A DNA stretch of 46,184 bases from Collinsella sp. (GTDB lineage Bacteria > Actinomycetota > Coriobacteriia > Coriobacteriales > Coriobacteriaceae). The stretch lies in NCBI GenBank assembly GCA_019419645.1, contig DXZN01000009.1, positions 1 to 46,184 of the forward strand, written 5' to 3'. Made by a program: the position numbers and the translations under genes. The stretch's first letter is position 1; each line of letters begins with the position of its first letter. Below are positions 1 to 7,723 of this stretch, piece by piece. Under the pieces are notes generated by a model. The model did not search any database. It worked only from the letters and a program-made list of their open reading frames with translations, and was not told where the DNA came from.

Positions 1-23
1 CCGAGCCGCCATTGGGAATGTAG

Positions 24-55
24 AAGGGGGAGGCCTCGCGGCCTCCCCCTTTTTT
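24..55 (+). terminator. Rho-independent terminator of the gene upstream of the window
   Basis: A perfect 10-bp GC-rich stem (26-35 with 40-49) closes a 4-base loop, and its right arm is followed directly by six T residues. This is a strong intrinsic terminator on the plus strand. It must end a gene that lies before base 1, because no coding frame enters the window here. Confidence 0.9.
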
Positions 56-149
56 GCGTTATATACAAGCTGTCCCTTGTGAACGGGCCCTTCTTTTGAC
101 TCTCTTACTGTTTGGCTGTTTTTTGAACTGTCGCTTTGTATTTGCGCGA

Positions 150-155
150 TAATAT
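150..155 (+). promoter_or_regulatory. Candidate -10 element for coaE
   Basis: TAATAT stands about 27 bases before the coaE start and downstream of the strong terminator at 24-55, so a promoter is needed here. I see no convincing -35 box at normal spacing. Confidence 0.3.
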
Positions 156-181
156 CTCGCATTGACGTTAGGGAGGGCTTG

Positions 182-823
182 ATGTTTACCGTTTTTGTTT
201 TGGGCAATATTGCTTCGGGTAAATCGACTGCCTGCCGCTATCTGGAATCTCGCGGAGCCCTGCTTATCGATTTAGACGTTCTTGCCAAATCGCTGTACGT
301 GCCGGGGTCGGATATCGTCAATGCTCTTGCTGAAGAGTTTGGCTGGGATATTTTGGACGAGGAGGGCGGCGTTCGAAGTAACATCCTCGCTTCTCGAGCT
401 TTTGCCTCTCCTGATGCGGTTGCAAGGCTCAATAGCATTGTGCACCCCGTTCTCATTGAGCAGCTTTCGCTGAGGATTCTCGATCCTGTCTGCTGTACGG
501 TTTCGACTCCTCGCTATCCCTTTGCGGCGGTCGAAGTATCTGCTCCAGCTGGCTTTGAGGACGCCTTTGGCCTTGCGGATGAAATTATGGTTGTTAGCGC
601 TCCTTTGGAGGTCCGTCGCGAACGCGCTATTCACCGTGGTATGGAGGCATCCGATTTTGATGCTCGCTGTGCTTGCCAGCCCGATGAGTCTTCGCTTTGC
701 AGTCTAGCCACTACCGTGATTGATAACGCGGCGGGCGATAGCTCGCTCTTTGTACAACTGGACGCATGGCTTGCCCGCCATGGCCTTATGGACGCTACGG
801 ATAAGGGGACGACAGATGCCTAA
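182..823 (+). CDS. coaE: Dephospho-CoA kinase CoaE
   Basis: This enzyme catalyses the last step of coenzyme A synthesis in the cytosol, the ATP-dependent phosphorylation of dephospho-CoA at the ribose 3'-OH. The N-terminus carries the P-loop GNIASGKST, followed by the DLDVLA segment and a later RRERAIHRG lid-like stretch, as in the CoaE family. The product is about 213 residues, close to the usual 200. The ATG at 182 is preferred over the TTG at 179 because GGGAGGG (171-177) is then correctly spaced. The stop overlaps the next gene by 8 bases (ATGCCTAA), which suggests translational coupling to the transglycosylase. The C-terminal half is less conserved than the P-loop. Confidence 0.88.
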   Translation: MFTVFVLGNIASGKSTACRYLESRGALLIDLDVLAKSLYVPGSDIVNALAEEFGWDILDEEGGVRSNILASRAFASPDAVARLNSIVHPVLIEQLSLRILDPVCCTVSTPRYPFAAVEVSAPAGFEDAFGLADEIMVVSAPLEVRRERAIHRGMEASDFDARCACQPDESSLCSLATTVIDNAAGDSSLFVQLDAWLARHGLMDATDKGTTDA

Positions 824-1397
824 GACGCGCTTCTTTACGTGGTATCGCCTTGTGCCCCTGACTGTCGTTTTCGTCTTTGGCCTTATCTCGCTCGTTTACT
901 CGTGTGCTCCCGCCGCTTTCTTTAAACCGTTCTATCCGATTGACTATGAGGCGTATGTAAAGCAGTCCAGCATTTCGCATAATCTCGATCCGTATCTGGT
1001 ATGTGCCGTCATCAAGTCGGAATCAAACTGGGATCCCGAGGCGGAATCAAACCAGGGCGCCCAAGGTCTCATGCAACTTATGCCCGAAACCGCTCAGGAT
1101 ATGATCGCCAAGGGCCTTGTCGACGGGGACGAGTATTCTGCCGATAACCTGAATGACCCCGCTTCGAATATTGAATTTGGGTGCGCATATCTCTCGTACC
1201 TGCTGACATATTTCAATGGCTCGACGGATAGCGCTATTGCTGCTTACAATGCCGGAATGGGCAATGTCGATGGGTGGGCGCAGCAAAACACATCGCTCCA
1301 TAACGCGATTACCTTCCCCGAGACGCAAGCTTATTTGATTCGTGTCAATAATGCCTGGGTTCGCTATAAGACCCTCTATCCCGACCGGTTCGTATAG
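816..1397 (+). CDS. Membrane-anchored lytic transglycosylase (SLT domain)
   Basis: The protein is probably a peptidoglycan-cleaving lytic transglycosylase held in the membrane. An N-terminal hydrophobic segment (about residues 10-30) acts as signal anchor. The rest is a goose-lysozyme-like SLT domain with the catalytic glutamate in IKSESNWDPEA, then GAQGLMQLMPETA and AAYNAGMGNVDGW, all hallmark motifs. The product has 193 residues, so it is essentially anchor plus catalytic domain with no extra binding module. The ATG at 816 follows AAGGGG (803-808) at good spacing and overlaps the coaE stop. A cysteine near the end of the hydrophobic segment (VYSC) does not fit a lipobox well. The family is clear, but the exact cleavage mode (MltE-like or other) is not. 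Confidence 0.85.
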   Translation: MPKTRFFTWYRLVPLTVVFVFGLISLVYSCAPAAFFKPFYPIDYEAYVKQSSISHNLDPYLVCAVIKSESNWDPEAESNQGAQGLMQLMPETAQDMIAKGLVDGDEYSADNLNDPASNIEFGCAYLSYLLTYFNGSTDSAIAAYNAGMGNVDGWAQQNTSLHNAITFPETQAYLIRVNNAWVRYKTLYPDRFV

Positions 1398-1417
1398 GAC
1401 TATGCCTGCCGCCTGCG

Positions 1418-1423
1418 TATACT
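1418..1423 (+). promoter_or_regulatory. Candidate -10 element for uvrB
   Basis: TATACT lies 25 bases before the uvrB start codon in the 51-base gap after the transglycosylase gene. The region around 1395-1400 matches a -35 box poorly. I see no LexA-like box here. Confidence 0.35.
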
Positions 1424-1448
1424 GCAGATGTATGAGTTAGGAGTATCC

Positions 1449-3689
1449 ATGGCGGATTTTGAAGTTGAGCGTGTTGGCGGAGAGCTCAAACGCTTTGGCG
1501 TTGAGGGCTCTGAGGTGCCGTTTGAGGTCGTGTCTCCCTATGAGCCTGCAGGTTCCCAGCCAAAGGCCATTGAGTCGCTTGTGCAGGGTGTGAGGGACGG
1601 AGACCGCTATCAGGTTTTGCTGGGCGTAACCGGCTCGGGCAAGACCTTTACCATGGCCAAGACCATCGAAGCTCTCGGTAAGCCAACGCTGGTCATGGCC
1701 CCCAACAAAACCCTCGCCGCCCAGCTCGCGAGCGAGCTCAAAGAATTCTTTCCCAACAACGCCGTGGTCTACTTCGTCTCGTACTACGACTACTATCAGC
1801 CCGAGGCATATGTACCGCAGAGTGATACGTATATCGAGAAAGACTCCTCGATTAACGAGGAGGTCGAGATGCTGCGCCATCAGGCGACGGCATCGCTGCT
1901 TTCTCGACGGGATGTGATTGTCGTCGCATCGGTCTCGTGCATCTATGGCATCGGTTCTCCCGAGGACTATGCGGGCCTGGCGCCGAACGTCGATAAGAAG
2001 GTGCCGCTCGAGCGCGACGACTTCATCCATGCGCTCATTGACATTCAATACGACCGCAATGACTATGACCTGGCACGTGGCACCTTCCGCGTGCGCGGCG
2101 ATGTTGTCGACGTATATCCGCCCTATGCCGAGCATCCGTTGCGCTTTGAGTTCTTTGGCGACGAGGTCGAGCTGATTGCCGAGATCGATGAGGTCACCGG
2201 CGAAATGCTACGTGAGTACGAAGCGATTCCCGTGTGGCCGGCTTCGCACTACGTGACCGAGAAGCCAAAGGTCAAGGCGGCCCTGAAATCAATCAGCGAA
2301 GAGTGCGAGAAGCGCGTGGCGGAGCTCAAGGCGACCGACAAGTTGCTCGAGGCGCAACGTCTGCAGCAGCGGACCGATTATGACCTCGAGATGCTCGAGA
2401 CGATGGGCTTTTGCAACGGCATCGAAAACTACTCGCGCCATCTGGATGGACGTAAGCCGGGTGAACCGCCGTTTACCTTGATTGACTACTTCCCCAAGGA
2501 TATGCTTTGCATCATCGACGAGAGCCATGTGACGGTGCCGCAGATTCGCGGTATGCACGAAGGCGACCGTTCGCGCAAAGTTACGCTTGTTGAGCATGGT
2601 TTTCGTCTTCCGTCGGCGCTCGATAACCGCCCGCTTCGTTTCGATGAGTTTGAGGCGAGGATTCCGCAGTTCATTTACGTCTCGGCCACGCCAGGCGACT
2701 ATGAGTTGCGTGTGAGTCAAAACGATGTTGAACAGATCATTCGACCGACCGGCCTGCTCGATCCCAAAATCGACGTTCGTCCGGTCCGAGGCCAGATTGA
2801 CGATCTTGAGGACGAGATTCGCGAGCGCGTGGCCCGTAAGGAGCGCGTGCTGGTGACCACGCTGACCAAGCGCATGGCCGAGGATCTGACCGATCACCTG
2901 CTCGATGCCGGCATTAAGGTCAACTACATGCACTCCGATACAGCGACGATGGACCGTGTCGAGATCCTGCGAACGCTGCGCGAGGGAAAGATTGATGTTC
3001 TCGTTGGCATCAACCTGCTCCGCGAGGGTCTGGATCTCCCCGAGGTCTCGCTGGTGGCAATTCTCGACGCTGACAAGGAAGGCTTCTTGCGCAATCGCCG
3101 TTCGTTGATTCAGACGATTGGCCGTGCGGCCCGTAATGCCGACGGCGAGGTCATCATGTATGCAGACGTTGTGACCGATTCGATGAAAGAAGCCATCGAG
3201 GAGACGCAGCGCCGTCGCGAGATTCAGATGGCATATAACGAAGAGCATGGCATTGTGCCCAAGACGGTCCGCAAGGCCATTAACGACATTTCGAGCTTTA
3301 TTGCCGAGGCCGAAAAGACTGTGGGTTCCAAGGGGCGCTCGAAGGGCGACTCCCTTGGCCATGGCGCATTCTATACGCCCGATGAGTCGGGCGAGGGCGG
3401 CGTGCCGGAAACGGTGGCACCCGAGCAGACACTTGCGGAGCAGTTGGAAGAACTGCCGCATGACGAGCTTGTGCGGATCGTCGAAACCATGGAAGAGGAT
3501 ATGCGCAACGCTTCTGCCGCCATGGACTTTGAGGAGGCGGCGCGCCTGCGCGATGCTGTCGTTCAGATTCGGGCGATGCTCGAGGGTGCGTCTGAGGACG
3601 AGACGATCGAGCGCTTACGTTCGCAGGCCCGCAAGGGTTCCACGTTCGCATCGGGCAGAAAACGCCAGGGTGCACGGTTTAAGAAATAG
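1449..3689 (+). CDS. uvrB: Excinuclease ABC subunit B (UvrB)
   Basis: UvrB is the damage-verifying helicase-like subunit of nucleotide excision repair; it is loaded by UvrA and cut next to by UvrC. Visible are the Walker A motif GVTGSGKT (about residues 59-66), the beta-hairpin YYDYYQPEAYVP, the helicase motif II DESH, the C-terminal helicase motifs around GINLLREGLDLPEV and QTIGRAARN, and a C-terminal UVR domain (ELVRIVETMEEDM...AARLRD) that contacts UvrC. The length of 746 residues is longer than the usual 660-680 because of a short N-terminal extension and a loop before the UVR domain. The start at 1449 is chosen because TAGGAG lies 5 bases upstream; an in-frame ATG at 1428 lacks a ribosome site. 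Confidence 0.97.
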   Translation: MADFEVERVGGELKRFGVEGSEVPFEVVSPYEPAGSQPKAIESLVQGVRDGDRYQVLLGVTGSGKTFTMAKTIEALGKPTLVMAPNKTLAAQLASELKEFFPNNAVVYFVSYYDYYQPEAYVPQSDTYIEKDSSINEEVEMLRHQATASLLSRRDVIVVASVSCIYGIGSPEDYAGLAPNVDKKVPLERDDFIHALIDIQYDRNDYDLARGTFRVRGDVVDVYPPYAEHPLRFEFFGDEVELIAEIDEVTGEMLREYEAIPVWPASHYVTEKPKVKAALKSISEECEKRVAELKATDKLLEAQRLQQRTDYDLEMLETMGFCNGIENYSRHLDGRKPGEPPFTLIDYFPKDMLCIIDESHVTVPQIRGMHEGDRSRKVTLVEHGFRLPSALDNRPLRFDEFEARIPQFIYVSATPGDYELRVSQNDVEQIIRPTGLLDPKIDVRPVRGQIDDLEDEIRERVARKERVLVTTLTKRMAEDLTDHLLDAGIKVNYMHSDTATMDRVEILRTLREGKIDVLVGINLLREGLDLPEVSLVAILDADKEGFLRNRRSLIQTIGRAARNADGEVIMYADVVTDSMKEAIEETQRRREIQMAYNEEHGIVPKTVRKAINDISSFIAEAEKTVGSKGRSKGDSLGHGAFYTPDESGEGGVPETVAPEQTLAEQLEELPHDELVRIVETMEEDMRNASAAMDFEEAARLRDAVVQIRAMLEGASEDETIERLRSQARKGSTFASGRKRQGARFKK

Positions 3690-3692
3690 CGA

Positions 3693-3735
3693 ACAGGCCC
3701 CGAGTTCCCTGTGGAGCTCGGGGCCTGTGTCTTTT
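3693..3735. terminator. Terminator between convergent uvrB and the FAD-protein gene
   Basis: Twelve paired bases (3693-3704 with 3717-3728) form a GC-rich stem followed by a T-rich stretch (GTCTTTT). The hairpin lies between two convergent genes and may serve both strands, although the minus-strand U-tract is poor. Confidence 0.75.
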
Positions 3736-3754
3736 GCGTGCTGGAATTCGTGCG

Positions 3755-5395
3755 CTAGAGGTCTGCGATCAGGGCTTCGGCGCAACGGATGCCATCGGTA
3801 GCTGCGCTCATGATTCCTCCGGCATATCCGGCCCCCTCGCCGCAAGGGTAGAGCCCCGGGGTCGATACAGCGTGGCATTGACGGTCTCGAGTAACGGTGA
3901 CCGGAGAGCTCGAGCGTGTCTCAACACCGGTGAGGACGGCATCGGGATGGTCGTAGCCACGCAGTTTTTTGCCGAGTAAGGGAATTCCCAGACGAAGCGA
4001 CTCGATGATATGTTGCGGCAATGACTCATCGATTGCTGTCCAAGTCACGCCGAGCGGATAGGTGGGCTTTACCTTGCCGCATGTCGTGCTGGCGCGTTCT
4101 GCAAGGAAATCGCCGACGAGCTGTGCCGGTGCGTTCCAGTTGGAGCCGCCAAGGCGATAGGCAGCCCGCTCGCAAATGCGCTGGAGTTCTACGCCTGCAA
4201 GAGGATCGTCGCTGGGGAGATCGTCGGGCGTGACGTTAACGAGGAGAGCGGCGTTTGCGTTGCGGCCGGCGCGGGCGTTGAGACTGGCGCCGTTGACGCA
4301 CAGATGGCCGGGCTCTGAAGAGGCTGCGACAACCTGTCCGCCAGGACACATGCAGAATGAGAATACGCTGCGGCCGTTGGGAAGATGGGTAACGAGCTTA
4401 TAGGGGGCTGCTCCGAGCGCGGGATGACCCGCCGCGGGGCCATATTGCGCCCGATCGATATCACACTGCGGGTGTTCGATGCGAACGCCCATGGCAAACG
4501 TCTTTTGAGCGAGGGCGACATCATGGGTTTTGAGAACCTCGAATACGTCGCGGGCAGAATGACCGCAAGCAAGGATGAGATGCTTTGTGTTGATTGACTC
4601 GCTTGTCGCGTCGTGGGACGACTGGATGTCGATACCGACAATGGCGCCAGATGTGTCAGTGTGAATGTCAACGAGTTTCGTTCGATAGCGAACGGTTCCT
4701 CCGAGCTGTTCAATGCGCTGGGAGATGCTGGTAACAACGGCGGGGAGGATGTCGGAGCCAATATGCGGTTTTGCATCCCATAGAATATCGCGGGGAGCGC
4801 CCGCTTCGACGAAGGTCTCGAGGATAAGGCGATGGGCGGGATTTTTGGTTCCCGTATTGAGCTTGCCGTCCGAGAAGGTCCCCGCGCCGCCCAGACCAAA
4901 CTGGATATTGCTCTCGGGGTCGAGGATGCGCTCCTTTAGAAAGAGGTCGATCGCATGTGAGCGGCGAAATGCCGGGTCGCCGCGCTCGATGAGCAGGGGT
5001 TTAAGGCCCGCTTCGGCAAGGGTCAGGGCGGCGAAGAGACCGGCGCAACCGGCGCCGACAACGACGGGACGCCCCTTGGGTGCATTCGGGACGGGGTTGG
5101 GGAATGAAGGAGCCTCGCCGTCAACCATGCGGATGCGCGAGCGGTTGCGCTCGGCGACGCGGTCGACCACTTCCTGTTCGAGTCGGGAGCTTGTCAGCTC
5201 AACTCGAAAGCTCAAAATAAAATGAACATCTCGCTTTTTACGGGCGTCGATTGACTTGCGATGGAGCTCAATGGCTTTAATCTGGGAATCCTCGCATCGC
5301 AGGGCTCGTTTGACGGCGCGTCTGCCAATAGCAAGGCAGGCGTTTTCGTCGCCGGCCTCATCGAGCGTCGCGTTGACTTGGGTGATTTCGATCAT
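3755..5395 (-). CDS. FAD-dependent oxidoreductase (COG2509-like)
   Basis: The protein is about 546 residues. An N-terminal domain of roughly 100 residues contains RAVKRALRCEDSQIKAIELHRKSIDARKKRDVHF, which is typical of the uncharacterised COG2509 dehydrogenase family. A Rossmann FAD site follows (GAGCAGLFAALTLAEAG with the ribose-binding Glu in IERG), and the C-terminal FAD motif is LYPCGEGAGYAGGIMSAATDG. The start at 5395 is set by TAAGGAG a few bases upstream; a longer reading frame runs through the preceding terminator and is unlikely. The substrate is unknown. A hairpin terminator separates it from the upstream BaiN-like gene, so it probably has its own promoter or depends on read-through. 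Confidence 0.85.
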   Translation of the reverse strand: MIEITQVNATLDEAGDENACLAIGRRAVKRALRCEDSQIKAIELHRKSIDARKKRDVHFILSFRVELTSSRLEQEVVDRVAERNRSRIRMVDGEAPSFPNPVPNAPKGRPVVVGAGCAGLFAALTLAEAGLKPLLIERGDPAFRRSHAIDLFLKERILDPESNIQFGLGGAGTFSDGKLNTGTKNPAHRLILETFVEAGAPRDILWDAKPHIGSDILPAVVTSISQRIEQLGGTVRYRTKLVDIHTDTSGAIVGIDIQSSHDATSESINTKHLILACGHSARDVFEVLKTHDVALAQKTFAMGVRIEHPQCDIDRAQYGPAAGHPALGAAPYKLVTHLPNGRSVFSFCMCPGGQVVAASSEPGHLCVNGASLNARAGRNANAALLVNVTPDDLPSDDPLAGVELQRICERAAYRLGGSNWNAPAQLVGDFLAERASTTCGKVKPTYPLGVTWTAIDESLPQHIIESLRLGIPLLGKKLRGYDHPDAVLTGVETRSSSPVTVTRDRQCHAVSTPGLYPCGEGAGYAGGIMSAATDGIRCAEALIADL

Positions 5396-5411
5396 CGAGG
5401 TCTCCTTAGAG

Positions 5412-5446
5412 GCAAGAAAGAGGCCGTCCGGTATCCCAGACGGCCC
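5412..5446 (-). terminator. Terminator after the BaiN-like gene (minus strand)
   Basis: On the minus strand the sequence forms GGCCGTC...GACGGCC (5439-5445 paired with 5422-5428) followed by CTCTTTCTT. It lies in the 80-base gap between two minus-strand genes. Confidence 0.6.
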
Positions 5447-5475
5447 GAATGCGTTTTTGATTATAGACTGCGCGG

Positions 5476-6747
5476 CTACAGGCTGCTTGCAGCGCGAATA
5501 CCCGAGATCCAGGCCCACGCAAGGTTAAAGCCTCCGCAATCGGCGTCGATGTCGAGCGCTTCTCCGCAGACGTAAAGCGGGGCGCCTGTGGTGCTGTTCA
5601 CGTAAAGATTGGGTGTCGAGACGCACTCGATAGATATGCCGCCACGCGTGACCTGTGCTGAGCGCTCCTCTGCCGTCCCTTCGACGGACAGTTTAAAGTG
5701 CTTGAGGATTGAGACCAGGTGGATGACATCGCGCGAGCCGGGATGGCACCGCTCGAATGCCGTACAGACGACGTGTGAGAGCTGCGGGGCGAGCATGCCG
5801 TCAAGCCAGTGGGAGTTTCGGGGCGAAAAATCGCCGAGCACGTTGACACGCTGCTCGAGCGTATCGAGCAGCTCATCTTTGGAGAAATCTGGAAAGAAGT
5901 CGATCAGAACAGTGTCGCCCTGGTTGATACGGCGAGAGAGATTGAAGGCGGCGACGCCTGAGATGCCGAAGGCACGGAACAGCACTTCGCCATCTTCTCG
6001 CCAGAGCTCTTCGTGGCTGCGCGAGAGCGTTAAGCGGGCTCGGACGCGCAGACCATCCAGAGTTCCGAGTGCCGTCCGGTCGCCGACGACTGATGCCGAT
6101 ACGGGGCACAGGACGGGGCGCAGGGGCGTCAAGGGAAGGCTAAACACCTCGGCGATGCCGGTGGGGTTGCCGCCCGTAGCGATAACCACGGCCCTTGCCT
6201 GCAGGGCATCGCTCGTGCGAGGAGTATCGGCTAACGCCTTTCGAAGCGAACGGAGCTCCGTCTTTCGGTCGCCGTGCTTTTTGGGTTTGAGTACATGAGC
6301 GGGACGGTCGATCTGAAGCGTCCAGCCTTCGGAAGCCTTATGAGCCGCAATGACGTTAGTTCCGCAGAGTAGGGTGATGCCCAAACGCTCGCATGCATTG
6401 AGGAGTGCATCGCGAACCGACTCGGCGCGAAGGGAGCGCGGGTATAGGCGGCCTTCCTCACGGATCGTCATGATGCCCAGCGAGGAGAAAAAACTCTCGA
6501 GATCTTGCTCGGGTTGGGGGCCCATGATGGATTCGACAAAGGCGGGGCGGTTATATCGCCGAATGTCGATGGATTCGTTTGAGAGGTTGCAGCGGCCGTT
6601 TCCGGTTGCGAGCAGCTTGAGACCGCAGGCGACGTCGCGCTCGACGACGCAGACCCTTTTGTCGACACGCGCCGCCGTAATGGCGGCGGCGAGGCCCGAG
6701 GCCCCGCCGCCGATCACCAAGACGTCATAGAAGGCGCTTGCGTTCAC
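5476..6747 (-). CDS. NAD(P)/FAD-dependent oxidoreductase, BaiN/HI0933 family
   Basis: The 423-residue flavoprotein has an N-terminal FAD-binding motif (GGGASGLAAAITAA with an acidic ribose contact in VVERD), then the family signature LLATGNGRCNLSN, a central insertion domain and a C-terminal GEALDIDADCGGFNLAWAW motif that closes on FAD. Relatives are named aminoacetone oxidase, HI0933-like protein or BaiN, the last being linked to bile acid dehydroxylation, but the substrate cannot be read from sequence. The GTG start at 6747 directly follows the TAA of the Mrp gene, with GAGG a few bases before it, so the two are translationally coupled. The gene ends before a terminator hairpin. Confidence 0.87.
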   Translation of the reverse strand: MNASAFYDVLVIGGGASGLAAAITAARVDKRVCVVERDVACGLKLLATGNGRCNLSNESIDIRRYNRPAFVESIMGPQPEQDLESFFSSLGIMTIREEGRLYPRSLRAESVRDALLNACERLGITLLCGTNVIAAHKASEGWTLQIDRPAHVLKPKKHGDRKTELRSLRKALADTPRTSDALQARAVVIATGGNPTGIAEVFSLPLTPLRPVLCPVSASVVGDRTALGTLDGLRVRARLTLSRSHEELWREDGEVLFRAFGISGVAAFNLSRRINQGDTVLIDFFPDFSKDELLDTLEQRVNVLGDFSPRNSHWLDGMLAPQLSHVVCTAFERCHPGSRDVIHLVSILKHFKLSVEGTAEERSAQVTRGGISIECVSTPNLYVNSTTGAPLYVCGEALDIDADCGGFNLAWAWISGIRAASSL

Positions 6748-7578
6748 TTAGGCCTCGTCTGTCTTGTGCGGGGCGATGGCCTCAACGGCGGAGACGGCCT
6801 TGGGCAGCATGTCATCGGGCAGTGCGGTCTCGACTTCACCCTTATCGCAGGCCTCGGCGAGTGACGGATTGATGGGAAGCTGACCCAAGATGTCGAGGTT
6901 GTAGCGCTCGGCGACTTCGGGGAGCTTGCTCTTACCAAAGACCTCGATCTTCTTGCCGCAGTCGGGGCACTCGATATAGCTCATGTTCTCGACAATGCCC
7001 AGAATAGGGACGTTCATCTTCTCGGCCATGTTGACTGCCTTGGCGACGATCATCGAGACCAAGTCTTGCGGGCTCGTGACGATGACGATGCCATCGACGG
7101 GCAGCGATTGGAAAACGGTGAGCGCGACGTCACCCGTTCCCGGAGGCATATCGACCAGCAGGTAGTCGATGGGGCCCCACGAGGTCTCGCTCCAGAATTG
7201 CCTGATGGCGCCCGCGATAACCGGGCCACGCCAAAGGACGGGATCGGTTTCGTTTTGGAGCAACAGGTTGGAGCTCATGACCTTGACGCCGTGCTCGGAG
7301 ATCTCGGGCAGCATGAGGTTGCCGAGGGCATGGACATGGCGTCCGCTCATGCCGAACATTTTGGGGATGGAGGGGCCGGTGATGTCGGCGTCGAGAATGC
7401 CAACCTTGTTGCCGCGGCGGGCGAGCTCGGTTGCGATGGCGCCCGTCACAAACGACTTGCCGACGCCTCCCTTGCCGGAAAGCACAGCGATAACGCGCTT
7501 GACCTCCGACAGCGTATTCTCTTCAAATTGCGACGGCGTTGATTGTCCGCCGGCTGCTTGTGCGTGCTCGCAACCCAT
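6748..7578 (-). CDS. Mrp/NBP35-type Fe-S cluster carrier ATPase
   Basis: The 276-residue protein is a MinD/ParA-superfamily P-loop ATPase of the Mrp/ApbC group, which carries and hands over Fe-S clusters in the cytosol. It has the deviant Walker A GKGGVGKS (about residues 34-41), the switch region DADITGPSIPKMFG, DMPPGTGD and the C-terminal cysteine pair in YIECPDCGKK that bridges the cluster in a dimer. The start at 7578 (MGCEHAQ) follows AAGGAG at good spacing. The N-terminal Cys-His pair (MGCEH) lies in a short tail. It is the first gene of a minus-strand unit with the BaiN-like flavoprotein; the pairing may be functional but is unproven. Confidence 0.9.
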   Translation of the reverse strand: MGCEHAQAAGGQSTPSQFEENTLSEVKRVIAVLSGKGGVGKSFVTGAIATELARRGNKVGILDADITGPSIPKMFGMSGRHVHALGNLMLPEISEHGVKVMSSNLLLQNETDPVLWRGPVIAGAIRQFWSETSWGPIDYLLVDMPPGTGDVALTVFQSLPVDGIVIVTSPQDLVSMIVAKAVNMAEKMNVPILGIVENMSYIECPDCGKKIEVFGKSKLPEVAERYNLDILGQLPINPSLAEACDKGEVETALPDDMLPKAVSAVEAIAPHKTDEA

Positions 7579-7633
7579 GTATGACTCCTTTGTATATGTT
7601 GGGGCCGGAGCCCCGCGGTGTGACACGAGCGTC

Positions 7634-7663
7634 ATTGTACCCTCGTTTGCGAGCGGGAGTCAT
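7634..7663 (-). promoter_or_regulatory. Candidate promoter of the mrp unit (minus strand)
   Basis: Read on the minus strand, ATGACT (7658-7663) and TACAAT (7634-7639) are 18 bases apart and lie about 56 bases before the mrp start. The -10 box matches the consensus at five of six positions. Confidence 0.45.
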
Positions 7664-7723
7664 TTGCGATGCATTTGGGCCGAGCGTGCTTGCAATACGA
7701 TGGGTCCAAGCGAATGGGCGGGC